From: Flaviramulus basaltis
GTDB taxonomy: Bacteria; Bacteroidota; Bacteroidia; Flavobacteriales; Flavobacteriaceae
Direction of reading: 5' to 3'
DNA: 64,000 nucleotides
Assembly (NCBI RefSeq): GCF_900114265.1
Contig: NZ_FPKV01000001.1
Coordinates: 1,364,001 to 1,428,000 of the forward strand
Positions 26,676-34,735 of this stretch are shown here, one piece after another. The first letter of the stretch is position 1. Each line of letters starts with the position of its first letter. Made by a program: the position numbers and the translations under genes. The notes below the pieces were generated by a model. The model saw nothing but the letters and a program-made list of their open reading frames with translations, made no database searches and was not told the DNA's origin.

Positions 26676-27632
26676 ATGAAAGTAACAGACCATATTAAAA
26701 AGGCAAACGGAAAAACTTTGTTTTCTTTTGAGATTATACCGCCACAAAAGGGAAGAAATATTCAGGAATTGTATAATAATATTGATCCTTTAATGGAGTT
26801 CAATCCGCCATTTATTGATGTTACGACATCACGTGAAGAGTATGTTTATATTGATAAAGGCGATGGGCTTTTAGATAGAAAAGTGACTCGTATGCGACCT
26901 GGGACGGTTGGTATTTGTGCTGCTATTAAACATAAATATAATGTGGATACAGTACCACATGTTTTGTGTGGAGGTTTTACAAAAGAAGAAACTGAATATT
27001 TGTTGGTAGATTGTCATTATCTTGGTATTCATAATGTTATGGCATTGCGTGGTGATGCTATGAGTCATCAAAAATATTTTGAGTGTACAGAAGGAGGTCA
27101 CCAATATGCTGTGGATTTAGTGTCTCAAATTCAGAATTTGAATACAGGTAAATATTTGCATGATGTTATGGAGGCGGAACATAAATCGGAATTCTGTATT
27201 GGTGTAGCAGGTTACCCTGAAAAACACATGGAAGCCCCTTCGTTAAATACAGATTTGAAACGTTTAAAAGCAAAAGTTGATGCTGGAGCAGATTATGTCG
27301 TAACTCAAATGTTTTTTGATAATAATAAATTCTTCGAGTTTGTAGATAAAGCTAAAGCAGCAGGTATTAACGTTCCTATTATTCCAGGTATAAAACCTAT
27401 TGCTGTAAAACGACATTTACAATTGTTGCCACAGGTTTTTAAAATTGATTTACCAGAAACTTTAATAAATGAAGTTGAAAAATGTAAAGACAATAAAGCA
27501 GTTAGAGAAGTAGGTATTGAATGGGCAATTAAACAATCAGAAGAACTTAAAAAAGCTGGCGTACCCGTATTGCATTATTACTCTATGGGTAAGAGCGATA
27601 ATATAAAAGCTATTGCATCGCAGTTGTTCTAA
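26676..27632 (+). CDS. metF: Methylenetetrahydrofolate reductase
   Basis: This flavoprotein TIM barrel reduces 5,10-methylene-THF to 5-methyl-THF, the methyl donor for MetH. The 318 residues contain FSFEIIPPQKG (catalytic Glu region), DVTTSR, PHVLCGGF, LRGDA and DAGADYVVTQMFFDN. Length is typical of the bacterial form without the C-terminal regulatory domain. Its ATG follows the preceding stop with no gap, and it lies downstream of both metH parts. Confidence 0.96.
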   Translation: MKVTDHIKKANGKTLFSFEIIPPQKGRNIQELYNNIDPLMEFNPPFIDVTTSREEYVYIDKGDGLLDRKVTRMRPGTVGICAAIKHKYNVDTVPHVLCGGFTKEETEYLLVDCHYLGIHNVMALRGDAMSHQKYFECTEGGHQYAVDLVSQIQNLNTGKYLHDVMEAEHKSEFCIGVAGYPEKHMEAPSLNTDLKRLKAKVDAGADYVVTQMFFDNNKFFEFVDKAKAAGINVPIIPGIKPIAVKRHLQLLPQVFKIDLPETLINEVEKCKDNKAVREVGIEWAIKQSEELKKAGVPVLHYYSMGKSDNIKAIASQLF

Positions 27633-27672
27633 TTATTCTGTTATTTTTGCTTTTTTATAAGCAAATCTATTA

Positions 27673-28770
27673 ATGCGTCATTTTCTATTAGGTGTTTTTT
27701 ATGTAATGTGTAGTTATTCTTTCTCACAAGATAAAGCGCATACTTCTTATGTTGATGTTAATTATTTTAAAGGCAATATTGCACTGCACAATAATGATAT
27801 TCTACATTTAATAAAAGGACATCCAGAAGGTTTTATTTTAAGTTGGAATAAAAAAACTTATGGTTTTAATAACTGGGAACAACGGTTTAACTATCCTGAT
27901 TATGGCGTTTCTTTCGCCTATCAAAATTTAAAAAATGACGTTTTAGGAAATAATTATTCACTTTATGCGCATTACAATTTCTATTTTTTAAAGCGGAATT
28001 TAATGTTACGTATTGGTCAAGGATTAGCATTTACAACCAATCCTTATGATAAGGAAGAAAACTATAAAAACATTGCTTTTGGTTCTAAATTACTGAGCAG
28101 TACCTACTTGATGCTTAATTATAAAAAGGAGCGTATTTTTGATAATTTTGGATTACAAGCAGGCTTTTCACTACTTCATTATTCTAATGCTAATGTAAAA
28201 GCACCTAATGCAAGTGTGAATTCAATAACTTTTAATTTAGGGCTGACTTATAATTTAGATGAAGAAAAACTTGAATTTCAAGACACCTTAGATGAAACTG
28301 ATAAAAAGTTTACACAACCTATAAAATATAATATTGCTTTTAGAGCAGGTATTAATGAAAGTGATGTAGTTGGAAGCGGTCAGTTTCCTTTTTATATAGT
28401 TTCGGCTTATGCAGATAAACGTATTAATAGAAAAAGTGCATTGCAGTTAGGTACAGATGTTTTCTTTTCTAAATTTTTAAAAGAACTAATTTATTATCAG
28501 AGTGTTTCATTACCTGAAGAAAACGTATCAGGAGATGAAGATTATAAACGCGTTGGAGTTTTTGTAGGACACGAATTATTTATAAATAAAACGTCTTTGG
28601 AAACCCAACTAGGATATTATGTTTATTATCCTTTTCATTTTGAAGGAAGAACTTATTCTAGAATAGGTTTAAAACGTTATTTGAATGATAAATGGTTTGG
28701 TGCTTTAACATTAAAAACACATGGGGCAAAAGCTGAATGTGTTGAATTTGGAGTAGGTGTAAGATTATGA
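27673..28770 (+). CDS. PagL-like acyloxyacyl hydrolase / lipid A 3-O-deacylase-related outer membrane protein
   Basis: A signal peptide (ending SYSFSQ) precedes alternating beta strands typical of a small outer-membrane barrel. The motif HYSNANVKAPNASVN matches the PagL HxSNA...PN catalytic block, where His and Ser act in deacylation of lipid A. At 365 residues it is about twice PagL, because of an added second strand-rich half (~220-365). A TATTTTTG box at 27642-27649 may be its promoter. The 4-nt overlap with the next gene suggests a two-gene unit. Confidence 0.82.
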   Translation: MRHFLLGVFYVMCSYSFSQDKAHTSYVDVNYFKGNIALHNNDILHLIKGHPEGFILSWNKKTYGFNNWEQRFNYPDYGVSFAYQNLKNDVLGNNYSLYAHYNFYFLKRNLMLRIGQGLAFTTNPYDKEENYKNIAFGSKLLSSTYLMLNYKKERIFDNFGLQAGFSLLHYSNANVKAPNASVNSITFNLGLTYNLDEEKLEFQDTLDETDKKFTQPIKYNIAFRAGINESDVVGSGQFPFYIVSAYADKRINRKSALQLGTDVFFSKFLKELIYYQSVSLPEENVSGDEDYKRVGVFVGHELFINKTSLETQLGYYVYYPFHFEGRTYSRIGLKRYLNDKWFGALTLKTHGAKAECVEFGVGVRL

Positions 28771-29516
28771 AAAAACTAGTTTACATATTTGTTTTTAGTT
28801 TCCTCATTGCTTGTAATAGTGAAAATGCTGGTGATTGTTTTCAAAAAACAGGAAATATTATTCAGCAAGAAGTTGTGGTTTCTAGTTTTGATAAAATATT
28901 AGTTAATCGTGATATCGAATTAATTATTGAAGAAGGTCCAGTTCAAAGTGTAATAATTGAAACAGGTGAAAATTTAATTAATGATGTTAGTGCTATTGTT
29001 GTTGATGCTAAACTAACTTTAACAGATGATAATACTTGTAATTATGTTCGAGATTATGGCATTACAAAGGTTTATATAACATCATCAAATATTACTGAAA
29101 TTAGAAGTTCTACACAATATACAGTAAGTTCAAATGGTGTTTTAACTTACCCTAATTTAAGTCTTTTATCAGAAGATTTTAGTACACCAGATTCGTTTAC
29201 CAATGGAGATTTTAGATTACAAATTGATAACAATTCATTTCGAGTAGGTTTTAATAATATATCTAATTGTTTTATCTCTGGAAAAACACAAAATCTAAAC
29301 GTCAGTTTTTATGCAGGAACATCGCGTTTTGAAGGACGAGATTTAATTGCTCAAAATGTTACTATTTGGAATAGAAGTTCTAATGATATGATTGTGAATC
29401 CACAACAATCTATTAAAGGGAAAATATCTGGAACAGGTAACGTAATTTCTGTTAGTCAACCTCCAATTATTGAAGTTGAAGAACAATATAAAGGACGACT
29501 TATTTTTGAAGATTAA
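28767..29516 (+). CDS. DUF2807 (head GIN domain) lipoprotein
   Basis: The lipoprotein signal has its lipobox cysteine at residue 16 (SFLIAC). The body is a beta-helix-like DUF2807 domain with repeated short strands (VVVSSFDKILVNRDIELIIEEG, and later VSFYAGTSRFEGRDL). Such proteins are usually anchored to the cell surface or periplasmic membrane, and their function is unknown. It overlaps the PagL-like gene by 4 nt (ATGA) and its end overlaps convergent gldA by 4 nt. Confidence 0.88.
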   Translation: MKKLVYIFVFSFLIACNSENAGDCFQKTGNIIQQEVVVSSFDKILVNRDIELIIEEGPVQSVIIETGENLINDVSAIVVDAKLTLTDDNTCNYVRDYGITKVYITSSNITEIRSSTQYTVSSNGVLTYPNLSLLSEDFSTPDSFTNGDFRLQIDNNSFRVGFNNISNCFISGKTQNLNVSFYAGTSRFEGRDLIAQNVTIWNRSSNDMIVNPQQSIKGKISGTGNVISVSQPPIIEVEEQYKGRLIFED

Positions 29517-30409
29517 TCACTAGTTAACTCTCTAAATAAGCTTTCTAAATTTGCGTTTTTTTGATTGAGTTGAAGAATCTTTAGTTGGTTATCATGTGCA
29601 AAATCAAATACATAAGAGCGCATGTCTTCAGAAGTTTTAAAAGTGATTTCGTAAACAAAGTCGTATGTATTTGTGACACTTTTTACTTTAGGTAATTTTA
29701 ATAGAAAAGCATCTTCAACACGATAATCAAATTCAACAATCACAACTTGTTCTTTTTCGTCTCTAAGATCTTTTAGTTTTTTATCAGCAACAATTTCTCC
29801 TTTATTAATAATAATAACTCGTTCACAAATAGCTTCAACTTCTTGCATGATGTGTGTTGAAAGAAATACAGTTTTAGTTTTGCCAATGGTTTTAATAAGA
29901 TTTCTAATATCTACTAATTGGTTTGGATCTAAACCAGTAGTTGGTTCATCTAAAATTAAAACATCAGGATCGTGTAATAACGCATTAGCTAAACCGACAC
30001 GTTGGCGATAGCCTTTGGAGAGTTGTCCTATTTTTTTATGAGATTCAGGTGTTAAACCGGTTAGTTCAATAACTTCATCAATGCGTTTTTTGCTTATGTT
30101 ATAAATATGAGCATTAAAAGCTAAATATTCTTTAATATACATATCTAAATACAAAGGGTTGTGTTCGGGTAAATAACCAACACTTTGTTGTACTTGTTGC
30201 TTATTTGTGTCAACATCATATCCATTTACTTTTGCACTGCCTTCATTGGCATTTAAGTAAGTGGTTAGAATTTTCATCATGGTAGATTTTCCAGCACCGT
30301 TAGGGCCTAAAAAACCAACAATTTCTGGTTTTTCAACTTTAAAAGATATTTGGTTTAAAGCCTTTTGATTTCCGTAAAGTTTTGAAATCCCTTTTACTTC
30401 AATAGACAT
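29513..30409 (-). CDS. gldA: Gliding-motility ABC transporter ATP-binding protein GldA
   Basis: This 298-residue ABC ATPase has Walker A GPNGAGKST at 35-43, signature LSKGYRQRV, Walker B VLILDEP and the H-loop STHIMQEVEAI. The N-terminal and C-terminal sequence (FLKLPKVKSV..., NANLESLFRELT) matches the Bacteroidota GldA group. With GldF and GldG, not in this window, it forms a transporter needed for gliding in Flavobacterium. A generic ABC-2 ATPase cannot be fully excluded. Confidence 0.88.
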   Translation of the reverse strand: MSIEVKGISKLYGNQKALNQISFKVEKPEIVGFLGPNGAGKSTMMKILTTYLNANEGSAKVNGYDVDTNKQQVQQSVGYLPEHNPLYLDMYIKEYLAFNAHIYNISKKRIDEVIELTGLTPESHKKIGQLSKGYRQRVGLANALLHDPDVLILDEPTTGLDPNQLVDIRNLIKTIGKTKTVFLSTHIMQEVEAICERVIIINKGEIVADKKLKDLRDEKEQVVIVEFDYRVEDAFLLKLPKVKSVTNTYDFVYEITFKTSEDMRSYVFDFAHDNQLKILQLNQKNANLESLFRELTSD

Positions 30410-30515
30410 AATTAAAATTATTTGTTCAAAAATAATGATTATCTAATGTAATATAAGTTTTGCTGTAAAATCTTTAAAACTTTTAATAAAAACGCAAAAA
30501 ATATTTCATACGGCT

Positions 30516-30544
30516 TTGTTTTCTTAAATAATTAATTACATTAG
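30516..30544 (+). promoter_or_regulatory. Promoter of the aromatic amino acid operon
   Basis: TTG at 30516-30518 and TACATTAG at 30537-30544 are separated by 18 nt, within the Bacteroidota TTG-N17-23-TAnnTTTG spacing, with one mismatch in the -7 box. Transcription would begin near 30550, only a few bases before the leader-peptide ATG at 30555. Confidence 0.55.
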
Positions 30545-30554
30545 CGCCTTAATT

Positions 30555-30638
30555 ATGACAATGACAGTACATTATACATATTTTAACAATTGGTTTTATT
30601 TCTTTTTTAGCAAAAGAAACGAGGCGTTGTATGTATAA
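30555..30638 (+). CDS. Phe/Tyr-rich leader peptide of the pheA operon
   Basis: A 27-codon frame begins ATG ACA ATG ACA. It contains 5 Phe, 4 Tyr and 1 Trp, with the run W-F-Y-F-F-F at codons 13-18. It ends at TAA 30636-30638, 24 nt before a strong terminator hairpin. Its position and composition fit a transcription-attenuation leader sensing charged tRNA-Phe/Tyr. The four genes downstream make phenylalanine and tyrosine. Confidence 0.8.
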   Translation: MTMTVHYTYFNNWFYFFFSKRNEALYV

Positions 30639-30691
30639 TTTATAACAATAAATTTAAATATGAGTCTCGATGAAAATCGGGACTTTTTTTT
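30571..30691 (+). promoter_or_regulatory. Transcription attenuator (pause stem, antiterminator and terminator) of the pheA operon
   Basis: Three mutually linked helices are visible. First, ATTATACATA (30571-30580) pairs with TATGTATAAT (30630-30639), 10 bp enclosing the aromatic codons. Second, CGAGGC (30620-30625) can pair with GTCTCG (30664-30669) as an antiterminator. Third, the terminator stem 30663-30671 with 30676-30684 has a GAAA loop and a T-run. Helices two and three exclude each other, as in classical amino acid attenuators. Confidence 0.75.
30663..30691 (+). terminator. Attenuator terminator hairpin
   Basis: A 9-bp stem (one G-T pair), GAAA tetraloop and 8-T tract end 41 nt before the pheA start. 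It is a textbook intrinsic terminator placed inside a leader region. Confidence 0.88.
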
Positions 30692-30732
30692 GTTCAACAA
30701 TTGAATAAATACTTTAAAATAAGACTAAATAA

Positions 30733-31560
30733 TTGATAAAAACAGTAGCCATACAAGGAGTTATAGGATCTTTTCATCATATTGTATCTGAACAATTTTT
30801 TGAAAAACCAGTGGAAGTTATTGAATGTTTGACATTCGATAGGGTTGTCGATTCTTTAATTACAGAAGAGTGTGACGCCGCTATAATGGCTTTAGAAAAC
30901 TCTATTGCGGGTTCAATTATACCAAATTATGCGCTTATTGATAAATACGGTTTACATATAGTAGGTGAGCATTATTTAGATATTCAACATAATTTAATGG
31001 TACTGCCAAATCAAAGTATTTCAGACATAAAAGAAGTGTATTCACACCCAATGGCATTGCTGCAATGTAAAGAGTTTTTTAAGCAATATCCTAACATTAA
31101 ATTGATTGAAGATAAAGACACTGCCGAGGTTGCGCAACGTATACAAAAAAAGCAACTAAAAGGTGTTGGAGCTATTGCAAGTGTTAAAGCAGCAGAAATT
31201 TTTGAATTGCATATTTTGGCACATAGCATTCAAACTATCAAGCATAACGAAACACGTTTTGCTATAGTTAAACGCACAAATTCAGAAGTGCCTGAAGTTG
31301 AAATTAATAAAGCTTCGGTGAAATTTGAAACCGATCATAAAAGAGGCAGTTTAGCAACTATTTTAAATGTGATGAGTGACTGTAAATTGAATTTAACTAA
31401 AATACAGTCTTTACCTATAGTTGAAACCCCTTGGAAATATGCTTTTTTTGTTGATATCACTTTTGATAAGTATGCAGATTTTAAAAAAGCAAAATCTATA
31501 ATAGATATTATGGCAGAAGGTTTTAAAGTGTTAGGAGAATATAAAAATGCTAAATTATGA
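30733..31560 (+). CDS. pheA: Prephenate dehydratase
   Basis: It converts prephenate to phenylpyruvate. The start is TTG at 30733; stops upstream in frame leave no ATG choice. Residues 1-~185 form the dehydratase domain (IQGVIGSFHH, ENSIAGSI, and the catalytic-site NETRF). Residues ~195-275 form an ACT domain. The Phe-binding ESRP motif of typical ACT domains is replaced here (LTKIQSLPIVET), so allosteric feedback may differ. Chorismate mutase is not fused here; it is on the DAHP synthase four genes on. It overlaps the next gene by ATGA. Confidence 0.93.
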   Translation: MIKTVAIQGVIGSFHHIVSEQFFEKPVEVIECLTFDRVVDSLITEECDAAIMALENSIAGSIIPNYALIDKYGLHIVGEHYLDIQHNLMVLPNQSISDIKEVYSHPMALLQCKEFFKQYPNIKLIEDKDTAEVAQRIQKKQLKGVGAIASVKAAEIFELHILAHSIQTIKHNETRFAIVKRTNSEVPEVEINKASVKFETDHKRGSLATILNVMSDCKLNLTKIQSLPIVETPWKYAFFVDITFDKYADFKKAKSIIDIMAEGFKVLGEYKNAKL

Positions 31561-32702
31561 TTGAAGCAGCTAACAGGCTACAAACCGTTGAAGAATACTA
31601 CTTCTCTAAAAAATTAAGAGAAGTAAACTTGCTTATTGCAAGCGGTAAACCAGTCATTAATTTAGGAATTGGTAGTCCAGATATGCAACCACCTCAAAAA
31701 GTTGTGGATGCTATTTCGGAGAGTTTTAAAAACCCCAATGCGCATAAATATCAAAGTTATCAAGGGCTTCCAGAACTTAGAGATGCAATCTCTGGGTTTT
31801 ATAAAGAACATTTTTCGGTGTATTTAAGTTCTTCAACAGAGGTTTTACCTTTGATGGGAAGTAAGGAAGGTATTATGCATATTTCAATGGCATACCTAAA
31901 TGAAGGAGACGAAGTTTTAATTCCAAATCCTGGATATCCAACTTATCAATCGGTTACAAAATTAGTAGGAGCAAAAGGTGTTTTATACGAATTAGATGAA
32001 GCAAATAACTGGATGCCAGATTTTGATGCTTTAGAAAAATTAGATTTAAGTAAAGTGAAACTCATGTGGGTAAATTATCCGCATATGCCAACTGGAGCTC
32101 AACCAACAAAAAATGTATTTGAAGAGTTAGTAGCATTTGGTAAGCGTCACAATATTTTAATTGTAAACGATAATCCATATAGCTTCATATTAAACGATTC
32201 ACCAAAAAGCATATTGAGTGTTGAAGGCGCAAAGGATGTTTGTTTAGAGCTAAATTCGTTAAGCAAAACTTTTAATATGGCTGGTTGGCGTGTAGGTATG
32301 GTTGTTGGAGATAGCATTCATATAAATAATATTTTAAGGGTAAAAAGTAACATGGATTCTGGTATGTTTTATGGCATTCAAAAAGGAGCCATTGAAGCGT
32401 TAAAGTGCTCTGAAATGTGGTTTGCTACACTAAATAATGTGTATAGAGAACGTCGAAATTTAGTATGGCAATTGGCTGATGCTTTAAATTGTACATATGA
32501 TAAAAAAGCAACAGGGCTTTTTGTTTGGGCAAAATTACCGGCGTATGTTAAGTCGGAAGAATTTATAGATTTAATATTAAAAGAGAGTCATATATTCATT
32601 ACTCCAGGAACCATTTTTGGAAGTAAAGGAGAAGGTTATATAAGGTTTTCTTTGTGTGCATCAACTGAGGATTTAGAAGAAGCAATAGCAAGAGTAATAT
32701 GA
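31557..32702 (+). CDS. Class I/II (aspartate/aromatic) aminotransferase
   Basis: This fold-type I PLP aminotransferase has 381 residues. The N-terminal GIGSPDMQPPQ, NPGYPTYQSV, the NDNPYSF stretch and the PLP-lysine motif SLSKTFNMAGWRVG are clear. Position between pheA and tyrA, with 4-nt overlaps on both sides, suggests it transaminates phenylpyruvate and 4-hydroxyphenylpyruvate. Many related enzymes also accept aspartate, so the exact specificity is inference. Confidence 0.9.
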   Translation: MIEAANRLQTVEEYYFSKKLREVNLLIASGKPVINLGIGSPDMQPPQKVVDAISESFKNPNAHKYQSYQGLPELRDAISGFYKEHFSVYLSSSTEVLPLMGSKEGIMHISMAYLNEGDEVLIPNPGYPTYQSVTKLVGAKGVLYELDEANNWMPDFDALEKLDLSKVKLMWVNYPHMPTGAQPTKNVFEELVAFGKRHNILIVNDNPYSFILNDSPKSILSVEGAKDVCLELNSLSKTFNMAGWRVGMVVGDSIHINNILRVKSNMDSGMFYGIQKGAIEALKCSEMWFATLNNVYRERRNLVWQLADALNCTYDKKATGLFVWAKLPAYVKSEEFIDLILKESHIFITPGTIFGSKGEGYIRFSLCASTEDLEEAIARVI

Positions 32703-33550
32703 AAAATATATACATCATAGGAGTTGGTTTAATTGGTGGTAGTCTTGCTATTGATATTAAAAAGAATAATCCAGAAGTGGTTATTCATGGTATCAGCAGA
32801 AAAGAAGCAACATTAGATGAAGCTTTATCGCTTAAGCTAATAGATAAAAAGGCAACTTTAGATGATATAGAAAATGCCGATTTAGTTATTATAGCCATTC
32901 CTGTAGATGCCACTGTAAAGTTATTGCCAACTATTTTAGATAAGGTGTCAGATTCTGGTTTGGTTGTAGATGCAGGTTCAACTAAAGTAGATATTTGTAA
33001 AATAGTTGAAAATCATCCTAAACGTAGAAATTTTTTAGCAATGCATCCTATTGCAGGAACAGAATATTCTGGACCGAGTGCAGCAATAAGTGGTTTGTTT
33101 GAAGGTAAAACTAATATAGTATGTGAAGTTGAAAAAACAACGTTTAAGCTTCAAGAAAAAGCATTAAAGCTATTTACAGATATAGGAATGCGAATTAGAT
33201 ATATGAATCCTGAAGCGCATGATAAACACATTGCTTACATGTCGCATTTATCGCATATCAGTTCATTTATGCTAGGAAAAACAGTTATTGAAAAGGAGAA
33301 AAATGAACGCGATATTTTTGATATGGCAGGAAGTGGATTTGCTTCAACTGTGCGATTAGCAAAAAGTTCACCAGCCATGTGGACACCTATTTTCAAACAA
33401 AATAAAGCGAATGTTATTGAAACATTAGAAGAGTATATTACAAACCTCACTCATTTTAAAGAGCTGATGAAACAAGATGATTTTGACGCTATTTTTAATG
33501 AAATGGAAAACACCAATCATATAAAGGATATTTTAAAAGGAATTAGTTAA
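32699..33550 (+). CDS. tyrA: Prephenate dehydrogenase
   Basis: It oxidatively decarboxylates prephenate to 4-hydroxyphenylpyruvate. The Rossmann motif GVGLIGGS is near residues 8-15. VVDAGSTK, MHPIAGTEYSGP (catalytic His and substrate site) and the helical C-terminal dimerisation domain (HLSHISSFMLGK, GSGFASTVRLAKSSP) follow. The 283-residue length excludes a fused chorismate mutase or ACT domain. It overlaps the aminotransferase gene by 4 nt. Confidence 0.95.
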   Translation: MKNIYIIGVGLIGGSLAIDIKKNNPEVVIHGISRKEATLDEALSLKLIDKKATLDDIENADLVIIAIPVDATVKLLPTILDKVSDSGLVVDAGSTKVDICKIVENHPKRRNFLAMHPIAGTEYSGPSAAISGLFEGKTNIVCEVEKTTFKLQEKALKLFTDIGMRIRYMNPEAHDKHIAYMSHLSHISSFMLGKTVIEKEKNERDIFDMAGSGFASTVRLAKSSPAMWTPIFKQNKANVIETLEEYITNLTHFKELMKQDDFDAIFNEMENTNHIKDILKGIS

Positions 33551-33560
33551 GAGTAAAATT

Positions 33561-34643
33561 ATGGAAAACAAAAAAGAAATGAGAACATGGTTAGATGATT
33601 TAAATTTAAATCATCCGTTAGTAATTGCAGGACCATGTAGTGCTGAAACAGAAGAGCAAGTTTTAAAAATAGCACACGAGTTAAAAAATACAGATGTTAG
33701 CTATTTTAGAGCAGGAATTTGGAAACCAAGAACACGTCCAGGAATGTTTGAAGGTGTTGGAGCTTTAGGTCTAAAATGGTTGCAAAAAGTAAAAGCAGAA
33801 ACAGGGATGAAAACTTGTACAGAAGTAGCAAATGCAGCACATGTAAAATTAGCTTTAGAGCATGATGTAGATTTATTATGGATTGGTGCACGCTCTACAG
33901 TTAGCCCATTTATAATGCAAGAAATTGCAGATGCTTTACAAGGTACAGATAAGCCTGTATTAATAAAAAACCCAGTTAATCCAGATTTAGCATTATGGCT
34001 AGGTGGTATAGAAAGAATTTATAAAGCAGGAGTTAAAAATATTGGAGCGATTCATAGAGGTTTTTCAACTTATGAAAAAACAAAATACCGTAATACTCCA
34101 GAGTGGCAATTAGCAATCGAGTTTCAAAATAAATATCCAGATATTCCTTTAATTAACGATCCTTCTCATATTACAGGAAAAAGAGATATGATTTTTGATG
34201 TTTCTCAAACCGCTTTAGATTTGAATTTTGATGGGTTAATGATTGAAACTCATTATGATCCTGAAAATGCATGGAGTGATGCTGCACAACAAGTAACGCC
34301 TTCTACTTTAATTCAAATCATGAAGGATTTAAAAATTAGAAAAGAAAGTGATTCTGAAGCAGATTATAATAAATCACTTGATAATTTAAGAGCACAAATT
34401 GATGTAATAGATAATCAAATTATAGAGTTATTAGGAAAACGAATGAAGTCGGCAGATGGTATTGGAGCACTTAAAAAGCAAAAGAATGTTGCTGTTTTAC
34501 AATCTAAACGTTGGAACGAAATTTTAGGTAAAATGGTTCTCGAAGGAGAAGCAAAAGGATTAAGTGAAGAGTTTATCTTAAAAATGTTTAAAGCGATTCA
34601 TCAAGAATCTATTAATCATCAAGAGAAGGTTATAAACGGATAA
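33561..34643 (+). CDS. Bifunctional DAHP synthase / chorismate mutase
   Basis: Residues 1-~265 form a type I-beta (KDO8P synthase-like) DAHP synthase: IAGPCSAE, RAGIWKPRTRPGMFEG, KNPVNPD, GAIHRGFS, NDPSHITG and the EHYDP-like ETHYDPENAWSDA. It starts aromatic synthesis from PEP and erythrose-4-phosphate. Residues ~275-360 are an AroQ-type chorismate mutase (LRAQIDVIDNQIIELLGKRM, QSKRWNEIL). The fusion links the first and branch-point steps and allows chorismate or prephenate feedback on the synthase. It is the last gene of the operon, before a strong terminator. Confidence 0.95.
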   Translation: MENKKEMRTWLDDLNLNHPLVIAGPCSAETEEQVLKIAHELKNTDVSYFRAGIWKPRTRPGMFEGVGALGLKWLQKVKAETGMKTCTEVANAAHVKLALEHDVDLLWIGARSTVSPFIMQEIADALQGTDKPVLIKNPVNPDLALWLGGIERIYKAGVKNIGAIHRGFSTYEKTKYRNTPEWQLAIEFQNKYPDIPLINDPSHITGKRDMIFDVSQTALDLNFDGLMIETHYDPENAWSDAAQQVTPSTLIQIMKDLKIRKESDSEADYNKSLDNLRAQIDVIDNQIIELLGKRMKSADGIGALKKQKNVAVLQSKRWNEILGKMVLEGEAKGLSEEFILKMFKAIHQESINHQEKVING

Positions 34644-34667
34644 TCCAATAAGACCTTTTAAATATTA

Positions 34668-34697
34668 AAAAATGCCTCACAATTGTGAGGCATTTTT
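34668..34697 (+). terminator. Intrinsic terminator after the aromatic operon
   Basis: A perfect 13-bp inverted repeat (34668-34680 with 34685-34697) around AATT has a leading A-run and a trailing T-run, so it may work on both strands. It closes the pheA-tyrA-DAHP synthase unit. Confidence 0.9.
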
Positions 34698-34735
34698 GTT
34701 TGTATTACAGACTTATTATTTTCATCTTTGTTGTA

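Noticed and set aside
27646-27665. Terminator after metF
   Set aside because: A 7-bp hairpin (TTTGCTT with AAGCAAA) is present but has no following T-run, and it overlaps a likely promoter box.
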